A stretch of DNA of 64,000 nucleotides, taken from NCBI GenBank assembly GCA_028095005.1, contig CM051459.1, forward strand, positions 313,970,513-314,034,512, in the 5' to 3' direction. This document shows, one piece after another, positions 22,565-35,236 of this stretch; the first letter of the stretch is position 1; each line of letters starts with the position of its first letter. The notes under the pieces are model-generated. The model ran no database searches, was not told the origin of the DNA, and saw only the letters and a program-made list of their open reading frames with translations. The position numbers and the translations under genes are program-made. This DNA is from Rhynchospora pubera (Eukaryota; Streptophyta; Magnoliopsida; Poales; Cyperaceae).

Positions 22565-25150
22565 TGAATGTCGATTATAACACTAATAGTAATTATGTCA
22601 AAACTTGATGAAAAATAAAGATTTCGTATATGAACAATAAAGTTTATTAAAATCTTGATGAAATTTAATCATTCAACAAGGCGTTTCAAGTAATATTGTT
22701 TTTTTCCCCGTGCATTAATCAATGATATTTTCAAACTAAAAATACCATTGTTTAATTCATTTAATATTCACTCTTCTTTATTGGATTTTTGAAAACTAGA
22801 CACGATAGTCGCAGCTTCACTGCATTACGTTTTTTTAGATGACAATAATTCAACATGAACTATTTTAGATTTCCAAATATATTTAATTCCTAAATTAAAT
22901 GATGATTGGTATGACTATTTAAAATATTTAACCAAAAAAAACTATTTAATTATAGAAAATACAAAAAAAAACTATTTAAATTATTAAAAATACAAAAAAA
23001 AACTATTATTTTATCATACAAATAGATGTCAAAAATAGGGAAAAAATATCGCAACGTAATTAAGATTATAGATTTGTATTTTAAATCGAAGTTAATGTGA
23101 AAGTCAATTTTTATTGAAATTTTATTAAAAAATAGGGATAAAATAGAAATCAGACCATTTTATATTTTAATTCCAACAGCCCAAAAATTGTATTTGCCCA
23201 AAAAATAATAAATACTTTTCACATGAAAAATATAATCAAAACGATGGTAAAATAAACGCTTGATGCATTGCCATTTTTTTTTTCGAAAAAAATCATGTTC
23301 TTATAAAACTGTTTTCCTTATTGTTATATCCATTGATTTTTTTTTAATAATTTTTGAAAGAAAGTTTCAATTATAAATTGTTTCATTATCCATGTCGAAT
23401 ATTTTGCAACAAGAAAGAATCTTCTATTTAAAATATCTCACCGTATCCTTAAATATTTTAAATAGTATTTCCCAATCTGTATGGTTTTAACTAAAATCCA
23501 TCACATGTTCTTTATAAGATATATATGCACTAAGCAACCCAGCATGGAAAATATAGAATTGCAACGGTAAGTAAACTTAACGTAGCCCACAAAAGGCATA
23601 TAATTGCCTCATAAAAACCAGTTTAACCTGTCCTTTGCAAAATTAAAATTAGAAAAAAAGCATTCCGTTGTCAGCTACTCATTGGTACACACTTGATGTA
23701 GCGGCATCCTTCAATGGTTAATTACAAATAGAACAACTGATGAAATTGCCGATGAATTATAAGACAGTGACAGCATCGACATGTGCCAAATCAAAATTCC
23801 GAATTACATTAAAAAGAACAACTGATGTAGCGTCATCAACCACACCATCACCAAAGACCACACTATACAGTAAAGGTGTCTCATCTTGATTATGCACATG
23901 CCAATGAGACCATTGGAAGAAATAGGAAAAGCCAACTTTTTTTTGTCCTTATTAATACACAAATTTCTATAATTATACAATCAGGAGTTAGTATAATGTT
24001 CAAATTTTGGCCATTCGATGTCAATTATGGAACCAATACGCATCTCACTGGATGGGACTGCACAACCCATTAATTGCTGTAGCAGTGGTATGGTAATTAG
24101 TAATCTAGCATGAAGTACAACATCAATTAAGCAATTAACAACAAATTTAAAATGGAAAATTTTAAGTGCAAAAGGCTAGGATCTTAGCCAAATTTTAATA
24201 CTTACAAACCAGTGAGCTCAAAAACAAGTAACTTCATAGCAGAAAGGGCCAGCACAAAGCCAGAAAATAGTAAACAACAGTGCCAACTAAAGTCTTAGCT
24301 GGTATGTTTTGGTACGGACGGACTTAAATAATACTCAATTGCCAACCTTTGGACTTTGATATGAATAGACCCTAATCAATGTAATCATAGTTTAATAGTT
24401 TCAAGAAAAAAATAAAAAAAATAAAAAAAGAGTGTAAATATAAAGACCTGAAGGGTGCACACTGAATCTGTGGCTGCATAGATTGCCCCAATAGCTGATA
24501 GAAAAATAAATTAACAAAACCTTCAAATTTCAAATTAACAAAAATTGAATTAAGTGTTACATGATTTCAGTGAGGTCTGAGATTTTAGGGTACCTTGCAA
24601 CCATATTAGCACCAGTACAAAGTTTGACTACTAATTTAGAGAACCTCCCTTTAATTAAAGTGACAAGCAATGAAGATTGATTGATTTTGTAGTTTCAATG
24701 AGTCTAATTTGAGACCTAATTAGGCTTTAGCATCAATTCTGTAATTGGATTGACCATGCATAAATTGCAATTAAGCTATATAGAGAAATAAAAAGATTAG
24801 AAATATATATTCTTTTGATACACTAGACAGAAAAAAGATTAGAAAGTTACCTAGATAATGTGAGATTTCAATCAATAAAGAAAAGAAATGACACGGATTT
24901 TGCAATTTATTGGCAAACTAATGGATTGTCTTGGCCATTAGAGTGGTGAAAAGTTGGACGGGATGCTGAAACTCCCAATTTCACACCTAGTGCCAAGAAG
25001 TAAAAATGATTAACTAAAAAGTCCAAACTCAAAGGTCAGTAAGTGCTTACCAGAAGGAGAGGTCGCTAATGATTCAAGGTGCATCTACCTAATGGTCCAC
25101 TGAAAAGCAGCTTTCTTTTCTTCCTGTAAATGGATTCCAACAGCGAAGCT
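22565..25150. other. MULE interior without recognisable gene
   Basis: AT-rich DNA. Short frames such as 23876-24073 have no family resemblance. Some stretches (23700-24300, 24450-25150) are less A/T-biased and could be decayed captured sequence, but no motif allows identification. Confidence 0.4.
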
Positions 25151-27067
25151 GATTTTCTCCTGGATGATGCCAAGAACTTGAATGATTGCTGGAAACGGGA
25201 GAAGAGACATCATCGATTTCATGCTCGGTGCCCATCCAAACATGGATCGTTGCAGAGAGGAGTCGGGAGAGACGGATAGAACATGTGGCGGCGGAGGATT
25301 ATACGAATTAAACGAAGAGACTACGGAGAGGAGAGGACGCCATATGCGAAATAAACGAAGAGACGGTTTGAGTAAATGGACTATTTTGCCCTTCCACCAA
25401 AAATCTCCCGTTAAATTAAAGAGACAACATTGCAGGTGCGAAATTTATAATGTGGTTGCGAGGCCGTCCGATTTATAACAAATGGACGGTTTATATTTTT
25501 CTGTCCACATTAGCATTTGCCTTTTTTTAATATACTTTTCTTCTAGGTTACGCAAAAAAATTACTGCGACTCAGAAAAAAATTTACCTTGAGTACATGGA
25601 CCAATATCCTGTAATAGTAAAAAGAAGATATAATGGACAATGAATATTCGGTTATAAATGTTAAGTAATCTATAGTATTAATTAAATTCGTGGGTGTCCG
25701 AATCCGCTATTTTTTTTCGATTTCGACACGGCATCTGAGCCGTCCAATCTCCGTAGCCTCTCTATCTCCATCTCTCCATTCTCTCTCACTGCCTCCTTAG
25801 TCCTTACCTTACCTCCTCCTCCGCAAACCGTCCCACCCAAACCCCTCCTTCAAGCGGCTGCCTCCCGTCCTCCACGCGGCCATCGCTGCCTCTTCATCGC
25901 CTCTTCCTTCGCCAAACCGACCCCACCTCCTCCTCATCTCCTCTCGAAGCACCTCCGCCTCCATTCGATCGAAGCAACCCCGATCAGCACCTGCAATCAG
26001 AGATGCGGTAACTTGACCGCTGTACCAAGAGGCCGACTGTCCCTTTCTTTTTCAATTTTCCCGTTTCCTTTTCTATTCTTTATGCTAAAGTTGAATATTG
26101 GTTGAAACTTACGTTACTTTTTCTCCTTATTTTTGATCAAGGTGTTTATTGAATCTTTCAATTTATGATTGATTCCTGTGGCCTGGGGCTAAATCACGAC
26201 TCAAGCATCTCTCTTCGTTCATCAGGTAATATATACACCAATGAATAATTGTCTCTTTCTTTTTAGTTCGGATGCTCCTTATGGATGGTGGCCAAACACA
26301 AAACTGGAGCCAATCTGAATCCCTAAGCTAATTAATTTTCTCCTTCATTTGTTGTCTTTATTTTTTTCCTTTTCTTTTTAAGTTTAATTTTACTTTTTCT
26401 GATTGAACAATGGGCTTGGCACAATTGTTATCACACATATGCACAAACTATAAGAATTGCTTAAAAATATTGCCTAAGTCATATTATTTATATCAATATT
26501 TTTTTTCTCATCTTTTTTTCTTTCAGGTTGTATAATGGTGTTGATGAATCTTTTCTGAGATGACGATTCAGTTAATAAGTACTAATATGTTATTTTTATT
26601 TACCTATATTTAGATTTTATTGGAGAAAATAGCAAGACATCATCAATTGTCAAATCATGCAGGAGGTTTGATATCTTTGCCAAAAATAAATAAAAAGTTA
26701 AATAAATCAATGAATACTATCATTAAATTTAATTAGCAATTTGATGTAACCGTACTAACCTTATCAATCTTCTAGCCTTTTGAAAATTTATGTATAAATG
26801 ATAATAATTTCATTAGAAACTATACATAAAAGGAATAATTTTGTGTCGTTGAAATATGGCTGCATCATTTGTTATATTATTCTGCTAAATACCTAACCGG
26901 CTGCTGATAAAGTTATGACTGTAGCAGTGGTACTCGATACTCTCATTGTTGGTGTGTTTATATTGATTAATAGTAATTTTAATTATCCGGTGCTTATCTT
27001 CCACTCTTTGGTTTTTGGAGCTGCTTCTCCTACATTTTGTTAATTCAAGTTGTTGTATATTTTACAG

Positions 27068-27215
27068 ACGTCTACTTCTTTTACCCACTGAGGTCAGATG
27101 TAGGGGTATTAATGGCCTAAATCTTAAACTTGAGTGTGGAAAAATAACTGCATTAGTGGGCCCCAGTGGTGCCGACAAAAGTATAGTCGTGCAGCTTCTT
27201 GCTCGATTTTATGAG
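27068..27215 (+). pseudogene. ABC-transporter (TAP/ABCB half-size type) ATPase exon fragment
   Basis: Bounded by AG at 27066-27067 and GTAAAC after 27215. It reads DVYFFYPLRSDVGVL, then shifts frame at about 27110 and continues GLNLKLECGKITALVGPSG and ADKSIVVQLLARFYE. This is the Walker A exon of an ABC ATPase and resembles the plant plastid-type half transporters. The Walker A lysine is present, but GAGKST is replaced by GADKSI, which should abolish nucleotide binding. No transmembrane, signature or Walker B exon is found nearby. Confidence 0.8.
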
Positions 27216-29305
27216 GTAAACTAAGAAATCTTCTCATCCCTTATGCACCAGTGTACCACATGTTTCTTAATTAAAAAGATAAAATTTTGGTATCAAGATG
27301 TATAAATACCATCTGGGGTTTTTCTTATTTTGGTTCTATTAATGTGGATAGTTCATTTGTTTCATATACAAGCAGTTTGTTTTCTATCAATAACATATAT
27401 CATATGTGATTCATTTTTGGGGAAAAAAAAGGAATGCTGATAATTTGAAAATGGTTTCCATGCCAGTTTTCAAGAGAGATTTTTTAGTTCAAACAATCAG
27501 CTTAAAATATATCTTGAAGGTAGAGGTGATCAATTAGATACAAACAATGAAAATATATTTCTGCTCCTCTTCTGTCAGCCAAAGAACAGAAGAGATGTTC
27601 TTTTGTCAAAAATGTAAAATCCGAATGTATGAGCTGTTTCTAACGAGGGCATGTCCTCAATGATATATATGCGGGGTTGTTATTTAGCATGAGTTTCCAG
27701 AATTGACAAATGAAAAAAATATATATATAACAAATGTTGGTTAATTTTCATTGGTGAAATGCACAGAATAACCTAATATAAACATCGCATTTTTAAAACA
27801 AAAAACTTATTATGGAAAATTTTCGTCAAAGAAAAGAAAGGTATGTACTTAAATTTTCAAATTATTTCATGAATCAAATTTGATTTTTAGCATTTATATA
27901 TGCATTTCTTTTTGGGTGTATTTTTGTTCAATTTCAATGTACCTCTCCTAAAATTCCTCTCAATCAATTCAGCTGTCCCCATTCTTTCTTGGTGAATTTT
28001 GCTGTTGCACCTCTGGTGCAGATATCAATATACCAGCTGGAAGTTCTGTTATTACAGTGAGGCACATCGTCACCACTTTCGATCCGTTAGCCTGGGAATA
28101 TACGTGAAGGGACATCAGGGAGATGGAAAAGCTCTTGGGTACTTTTTTCTCTTTTCTACCAATTCTGATTTGTCTTGATCTTTTTTATCTTTTCTACTAA
28201 TTTTCAAGATAAACAAAATAAATTTGTGCTGCTGTTTCAAATTAAATCTAGACAAACTCTAATTCAGTTTGCATTTTTTTAAATATTTCAGTTTCAAAAG
28301 TTTTCCAAGACAAAGGAGACGTGTCCCTGGTTTTTTATTTGCTTTTTAATTAGAAAACCTTGAATACTAGCTATTGACCGGACATGTACACTACTGGGCT
28401 GATGTTGCGGCTACTACAAACGCATCTTGCAAACTTTGGATATTTGGTGTTTCAGCAATGTCTTTTCACGAGAGAAGGTACAGTATCACAATAACCTAAT
28501 TTATATTCTATTTGGGAATTGAATTAAAGTAATTATTATATGCAAGTATCAGATTCCATTATGATATGTCTTCGAATAATTAGCAATTGGGCTTGATCAC
28601 TTCATGAAGTTCTCTGTGTGCCTCACAGGGTTTGAACTTAAAATTTTTGTTTAAACTGAGAAGTATGAATGTACTGGTATTACTGGAAGAACAAACATGT
28701 TAGAAGATAGAACATTGAGTACCTAAGTTTCAAGTGTTCTGAATTAAAAGAACAAAAATTTGTCGCAAAAATGGGTTTGGTTCTGATCCTAGCTTTAAGC
28801 AATTGGCAATTGTGAATCATGCAATCAAAGACGAAGTATTCACATGATAATATTCAAAATGAGATAAAAAATTATTTTTTCTGGCATTGATCTAAATCAG
28901 CAAGTTATATTTTTTCTATTTTCATTGGGTCTGTACTGGTTAGGTACCAATAGTAAAGTGTGCAGTTTGTTGATTGTTTTCTATGCTGTTGAGGAAAATT
29001 TCATGATTTTTAAAATTCTAATTAATTCTCTTTTGTTTGGACAATATGTGATGCATGCATGGACAAGAATGTAGGTGTTCCCATTGGTAAACTTTTTTTT
29101 CGGCCAAAGTTTCTTAAGAGTTCAACCTGAGTTTAACGTTCTCACTAAGAAACTTATTAGTTTAAATTTCCATGTCGCCCTCTCTCCAATAGATTGACAA
29201 ATGGACAACACATTTTTTTTAGCGAAAAGCCCCTTGCAGTATTCAATAAGGTTGCCCTCTCAATTATATAAAAATGCAATAAGCATTCTATTGCTTTTCT
29301 TTAGC

Positions 29306-29363
29306 TGCAGCCGTAATATACACTTGAAGAATGGTGCAGCCGTAATATACACTTGAAGAATGG
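29306..29363 (+). repeat. 29-bp perfect tandem duplication
   Basis: Two adjacent identical 29-bp units begin TGCAGCCGTAATATACAC (29306-29334 and 29335-29363), suggesting a recent slippage or repair event. Confidence 0.9.
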
Positions 29364-29470
29364 TAAAGACAAAAGAGATTGTCTGGATATTCTTCTCGCT
29401 TTTTGCATAATGGCTAGATTTATGAATATCGATCAAATGTATGGTGGTTTTATTTGGGTTTCTTCAATTG

Positions 29471-29472
<2 letters not shown>

Positions 29473-29512
<40 letters not shown>
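29473..29512. repeat. (TA)n microsatellite
   Basis: About 20 uninterrupted TA units. Confidence 0.95.
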
Positions 29513-29515
<3 letters not shown>

Positions 29516-29725
29516 CTATGTACATAGATGCTAAAGCAGCTCATGTATGATGCTTATGCACTTAATTTTTTACAGCTCATGTGAAAAAAAATTTATGGCA
29601 TTTTGCCTTTGCACTTATATATCTGTCGCACACAATTTAGACTTAATGACAAATTATTAGTTATACTTAAAATTGAAATACAAAAAATTCACTAAGGTGC
29701 AGCGAAGCCGCGCTTCCCCACCTAG

Positions 29726-30400
29726 CATATACAAAGCTCTGTGTTGTTGTCTGAAAAAAAATGTTATTTTTGTGTTGAAATGTAAATTATATACACATTT
29801 AAATTTGTTATATGATTTATATAAATTGACACGAGAACGGTACGGTGTACATATATTGATGAATGATTGTTATCACTCACATAATTAATAATATGTTTTG
29901 CCTATTTTAGCAAGTCAATAACGCCCTTAACATGAATCTACATTTTGTTATCGCTCCTTTCTGTTAAAAAATTTCCGTCGTAACTAGTTACTTCGGGTAT
30001 TGAATTCATGATTAATAGTTATATATTTTTCTTCTGATTTTAATCGAACTAAATTTTATTTAGGCTAAAACTGTTCGGTTTAAATTGAATATTTAAACTT
30101 ATAATTTAGTCTATTTACATGAATAAAAAATTATAATTAATTTTTGTTTATTCCTCCTCTTCAGTTGTCCTGTTTGGTTAATTCCGGGTTGTTCCGACCG
30201 AAGTCGAACACTAATACTCTGTTTATTTGCACATTTAATCTCTGCATATTTAACCTCTTATCTTATTTCCTCTCTCCAACACTCTGTTTCTTTTTGCACA
30301 TTCAATCCCACACCGCCATTGATTGATTCCTTCCAGATTTGTACAGTTTCTCTCTCCCCTCCTCTCTCTCTCCTCTCTCACTCAATAAATACCATTAACA
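29726..30400. other. Upstream region of the TBL gene
   Basis: AT-rich until about 30150, then pyrimidine-rich (CTCTCTCTC near 30350-30375), as in many plant core promoters. AATAAATACC at about 30385 is a weak TATA candidate. No other feature seen. Confidence 0.35.
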
Positions 30401-30429
30401 GCCGTCTTTGTACCGTATCCAATTCACTA

Positions 30430-30558
30430 ATGCCAAGTGCTATAACACCCCCTTTTAACTCTTCCTCCCTCTTGTCTTCCTACTTCCTTCAAAATAACCC
30501 AAAATTGCCCAAAAACAATCCAAAAGCGCGTCGCTTTCAAACCTCTTTAATATTATAG
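30430..30558 (+). other. Possible upstream ORF in the TBL leader
   Basis: A 42-codon frame (MPSAITPPFNSSSLL...) ends 56 bp before the TBL start codon. It matters only if transcription starts upstream of 30430, which the sequence alone does not show. Confidence 0.25.
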
Positions 30559-30614
30559 CAACCTGTTTTGCCTCAATTTGAGGCTATTCAGCAGAGAAGA
30601 GACTCAAAACCAAA

Positions 30615-33600
30615 ATGGGCATTGGTTTTGGGTCTCTGTTGCTTCTTTGCTTATCACATTCTGTTTTGCGTGTAACTGCAGATGCAATCTCTGGTTGCAA
30701 CTTGTATACTGGAAATTGGGTCGTAGATCAGTCGTACCCGCTATACGATTCCAATAGTTGTCCGTTCATTCGCCCGGAGTTCGATTGTATCAAGTACGGC
30801 CGAACGGACAAATTGTATCTCAAATACAAATGGAAGCCAAGTGGATGCGAGGTACCAAGGTTAGTTTTCTAATGCATCATGTTAGAATAGAACGTTGAAC
30901 ATTTCTTTTTTCAGAATTTTCTGATTTGGATATTTTTTTGTTTGAAGATTTGATGGTGTGGATCTATTGAAGAAATGGAGTGGAAAGAAAGTGATGTTTG
31001 TGGGGGATTCATTGAGCTTGGATCAGTACGAATCGCTGCTATGCATGATTAATGCGGCTGTGCCGAATGCGAGAACGAGCTCGACTCGAACCGATGTGCT
31101 TACTATTGTCAGATTTGAGGTATGTGTTTTATTTTTTTCTATTGTGTTATTCCGAATATCATGTTATAATTTGGAAAAGCTTATTTTGTAAAGATTATAT
31201 CTGCCGACATGTTTTGTTCTTGCTTCTGGAAAGTAAATGGGTAGCATTTAAGAGCAAAGAGATGCACTTGTACTGTCAGTTGTTTTTTAATATAAGAATA
31301 CTTAGGCATACATCGTGCTTATAATTATAAATGATAATTTAAAGGAGATGTGTACCATATATATGATATCTAGGAAATAAAAAAACTAAAGCATTTATGA
31401 ATTTAATTTCATGCCTACAGAGTTGGTCAAGCACGTCCAAGTTCTTTTATCACCTCATAATTCCAAAACTTGCTAATATATACTGAGGTGATGTCATCAT
31501 TTATTCTTGAATAAAGATAAAGAGAAAACATGTCAAAACATAATGAGCTATTGAGCTTGTAGCTAGTACAAAAACGTGATAACGAAAAAGACCTACAATT
31601 ATACCGAATCTGACCATGAGATTGTAGCTAGTACAAAAATGCCAAAACGTTATGGAGCGCTACTGTGTTCGTTGCCCAGCAGCCACAACATTTTGTTTAT
31701 TTGGAACCATATTTTTAGGATGTCTGACACTGCATTAGAAAGCATGCAGCTTCTGTCTATACTGTACAAATCACATGTAATTTTGGAATCCGACATACAA
31801 TGAAACTGAATGACATGAAAGATTAAACCCAACAACCCAAACATAGTACCAGAATCCAAGCTGCATAGTAAAGTCTCGTCTCACACGAAACAGAATCTTA
31901 TTGGATCCTCTCCAATTGAGATAAGATGATGTGATTCATGTTCCCTATGGCATAACTTTATAACATAGATCTAAAATTTTATACGTCAATCATCTTTTTA
32001 TGGAACATACTCTATCTTAGAGTGGGTTCCACATACATCAAAAGCCAAAAAACCTCCATAAAAACAAATAAAAGTATAAAAACCAATCAAGTGGCCTACC
32101 AACGAATTTGAATATTTGAAAGATAATTACATCCATCATTTGATCATTGTTTATGGTTTAAAGTCCCTACTCAAAGACCATTGCATGTGACACACTACAC
32201 AAATCATACAAAAGATGCGACGCACTCAGTTTTGTCACTTGTCACGTACGTACACGCACACAATGACACAATAACATATGATTTGTGCACTGATGGGAGG
32301 TGAGGTCAGGCACCTCTCACAGTCTCACGTGAGAGGAATGAAGTCCGAAGAAACATTGAGTCAGAGAGATAGCATTTCGGCATGTGATTTGTGCATGATG
32401 CATGTGCGGATGTACAAGATCTTTGACCTTTGTTCTTTCAATCCGACCCATTATGGTACTCCGCCGTTTTAAACTACATTTTATACGGCGAGTACAGAGT
32501 GTAGTCTGTTGTGGTGAGTCACTGACGTCAGGGTTAGTAATTAATTCCCTCGGGGTTTGCGTGTCAGTGTCAAATCACGTGGTAGAGTATATCAGAATTC
32601 GGGTCAGAGAATCTCTGTTGCCAGGCTGGCCTTGTTCTTAGCTTGCCAGCTTTCGCTTTTCTCACCATTAATTTTACTGAGAATTTTAATTAGCGTACTT
32701 ACCCACCAAAGTCCTTCGAAAAGAAAAACAACAGTGAGCGTATGTTACAAAGGAGTAGCAAAGGGGCCGTTTGGACCTCTTAGGAATAAGATGCTGAAAA
32801 CATTGTGAAGTGTGTAATTTTGTGAAGAATTAGAATAGTTTGGAATAAATTTTCGTCTAGAAAGAAACTATTTCTCTTATTCCTAAGTGATCCAAACGGC
32901 TCCCAAAAAAATTACCGATTTGGATTCTTTAAGCAAGATGAAAAATCTCAGCATAGGACCCATCACCAATCTATAATTAATATATAAAAAAAGATAAACT
33001 TAAAATAACAATAGAGAACTTAATTAAACTCTATACCAATAAAAGGCTTTAGATAATGACACCAGTCATTACCCAATAAAAAAAATAAAAGATGATATTC
33101 CAATCCATAAAACCATATATTCAATAATGGAAAGAGATTACTAAACAGAAGAGCCTAAAACAGATCTGAATCGATGGATTCTAGTTCAGCGCTGCTGACC
33201 CGCAGATTTAACTTGGCTTTGCAGCTACACTATTGAGTAAGTTGAAAAGCAATCACCATAAATATAGCTTTATAAAAGACATATCATTGGCCTAACTGCG
33301 TGCTTCTAACTCCTACCTGTTAACTAACAAACACCTCACATTTCAATAAACATCATATCAGTTGGTTGAAGTTGATTCAAGCTGTAATTTGGTCCCAAAA
33401 TTATTATAAAAGCATCCTGATCAAGTTGTAAAAATGCTGTAGGACTACAACGTGAGCTTGATGTACTACCTCTCACATTATTTAGTCGACATTGTCAGTG
33501 CGCCGATGGGTCGCATTCTCAAGCTCAATTCAATCCAAGCCGGCCACACGTGGCTAAACGCCGATGTGTTAATCTTCAACACGTGGCACTGGTGGCCCCG

Positions 33601-35236
33601 CACTGGATCGGCACAACCGTAAGTACTTGTTGGTTATATATACATTGGGGCTGTTTGGATCCCCCAAGGAATTTGGAAAATTTCATCTTCCTACCATAAA
33701 TTTATTATAAATAATATATCCAAATTCTTCACAAAGTTACATACTTCCCAATAAATTTATTCTTAGGAATTGCAACTTTCTCAAATTCCTAAGCGATCCA
33801 AACGGCCCCATTTTTATTTTGCACTTATTATGATATTATTCAGAGTGACATCATGCAAGTGATTTTCATGTAGGTGGGATTACATTCAAGATGGGCAGCA
33901 ATTTTTCAAGGACATGGATAGGACGGCTGCTTTTACAAAAGGTTTACAAACATGGGCTAAATGGGTTGATTCAAGTGTCCCTTTAACAACAAAACTTTAC
34001 TACCAGGGTGTTTCCCCAATCCACTATCAGTAAGTGTCAATTTTACATTACTCTTGTGTGTTCCTTTTGTTTCCCTAATCAACAAAAGCAGGTATTACTG
34101 ATAACTTTCCTTTTGTTTTCTGAAAAGAAAAAAAGGCTTTAACTTTTATAAGGACTTATTAGTTCAGTTTCTGTTTTTAAAAAAAAGTAAATAGATTGAA
34201 ATAAGCTTTCATAAGAACGGAAAAACCACGTGATACTATATGTTACTATTGTCGTGGAAAACTACTTGTCATGTCAAGATCAGTTAAAACTAAAGTTTAG
34301 CTTCATTTATAAATAGGGTTTCGACAGGTACGGGGCATTGAAATTATGTACTACCTTTTTAACCAAATGGCATTTGAATCATTATTGGGTTTGACCAAGC
34401 TAACTAGAGGTAGGTCTTACAATAATGATACCTAACTTTCTATATGAGAATATGACACTGGGTGAAATATTAATATACACTTGTTAAAATTAAAAACATA
34501 ATCTACATTTAGATACGTCTGGACACTTGTTGGTCCATTCATCAACACTTATTAAAATTAAATTGCAGCTGTATATATCATTCAAATGATTCAATACTTA
34601 AGACAAATGACGTTGGTTTCCAATCAAATTTGGTATATCTTTTTATTAAAATGATGGATCTACATTTTCTAAGTTTCAAATTTGAACAAATTATTATGCC
34701 GATGGGCAGTCCAGTTTGCAAAGGAGGAAACGTGAGTATATATATAAGTCCTTGCATTATCTGGACTTGGCCCAATGTGCTTGGATGTAAATTTGTTATA
34801 GTTTCCTTTTATCATAGCTCATAAACAGAAGATGTATCCGTGCACTTCTATATATCATCTAACATTCACTCATATTATCAGTATGTATCATTTCAAGATA
34901 AACGCCAATTAACATTTTCATTCATTTTTGTTTAGCGGCCAAGATTGGGGAGCATCGGCTACACGAACTTGCATAGGAGAGACCCAACCAGTCAACACAT
35001 CGTCGTACCCTGCTGGCCCCGTGCTGCAAGAGGCAACTGTGAAAAACATATTGAGTAGCATATCTAAGCCAATTTATTTGTTAGATGTAACATTCTTGTC
35101 TCAACTTCGTAAAGATGGTCATCCCTCGAAGTATAGCGGTGCAAAGTTTGACAATGATTGCACGCATTGGTGTCTTGCCGGCGTACCTGACACATGGAAT
35201 CAGTTGCTCTATGCTTCTATGCTTCAAGGCAAGTGA
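30615..35236 (+). CDS. Trichome-birefringence-like (TBL) polysaccharide O-acetyltransferase
   Basis: Five exons, 30615-30859, 30948-31119, 33443-33618, 33874-34029 and 34936-35236, all with GT-AG introns, join into one 349-codon frame. Residues 1-23 form a hydrophobic signal or anchor. A TBL/PMR5-type N-terminal domain follows (GCNLYTGNWV, YPLYDS, CPFI, FDC..GR.DK.YLKY). The GDS motif is VGDSLSLDQ (Ser103) and the C-terminal DxxH motif is DCTHWCLAGVPDTWN (Asp324, His327); FNTWHWW, WDYIQDG and DMDR are also intact. Family knowledge: Golgi enzymes acetylating xylan, mannan or other wall polymers with a Ser-His-Asp triad. The wording resembles the TBL36-43 group; substrate is not predictable. 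Length is typical. The 2.3-kb intron 2 and the third intron each carry a MITE. No lesion seen, so probably functional. Confidence 0.92.
32763..32904. mobile_element. GTTTGGA-terminal MITE, copy h (TBL intron 2)
   Basis: Ends GGGGCCGTTTGGACC and, opposite strand, GGGAGCCGTTTGGATC; flanked by AAA on both sides. Inner arms CTCTTAGGAATAAG / CTTATTCCTAAG are complementary. Confidence 0.75.
33647..33809. mobile_element. GTTTGGAT-terminal MITE, copy g (TBL intron 3)
   Basis: Ends GGGGCTGTTTGGATC and, opposite strand, GGGGCCGTTTGGATCG; flanked by ATT (33644-33646, 33810-33812). The inner arms carry AAGGAATTTGG / CAAATTCCTAAG. It starts only 28 bp after the exon 3 donor. Confidence 0.8.

Larger units (their letters stand above)
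18353..25521. mobile_element. Mutator-like element (MULE), 7.2 kb
   Basis: Left end GGGTCATGCTATGGTGGACAG and right end (opposite strand) GGCAAATGCTAATGTGGACAG form a terminal inverted repeat of about 23 bp. Both are flanked by the exact 9-bp duplication TTTTTTTAA (18344-18352 and 25522-25530), the size typical of Mutator. Weaker similarity continues inward, e.g. ACTGTCCATT / CCGTCCATTT and AAGGGCAAAATAG on both sides. No MuDR-type transposase is recognisable, so it is non-autonomous or decayed. Interior pieces at 18666-18960 and 19817-20000 look exon-like (KDPWCSKLKILVRFEGN; GTKGCEAQDSKLSGTEK) but I cannot name them. Younger insertions lie at 20125, 21117 and 22158. Confidence 0.8.
25669..29725 (+). 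mobile_element. Candidate Helitron carrying gene pieces
   Basis: TCTATAGTATTAATTAAATT at 25669 follows an A and resembles Helitron starts. GAAGC-CGC-GCTTC at 29704-29716 is a perfect 5-bp-stem hairpin followed by CCCAC and CTAG (29722-29725), the arrangement of Helitron 3' ends. Against it, the next base is C, not the usual T. The interior has a C-rich leader-like segment (25735-26010), a broken ABC-transporter exon (27068) and unidentified gene-like pieces at about 28010-28130 and 28390-28480. Confidence 0.4.
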
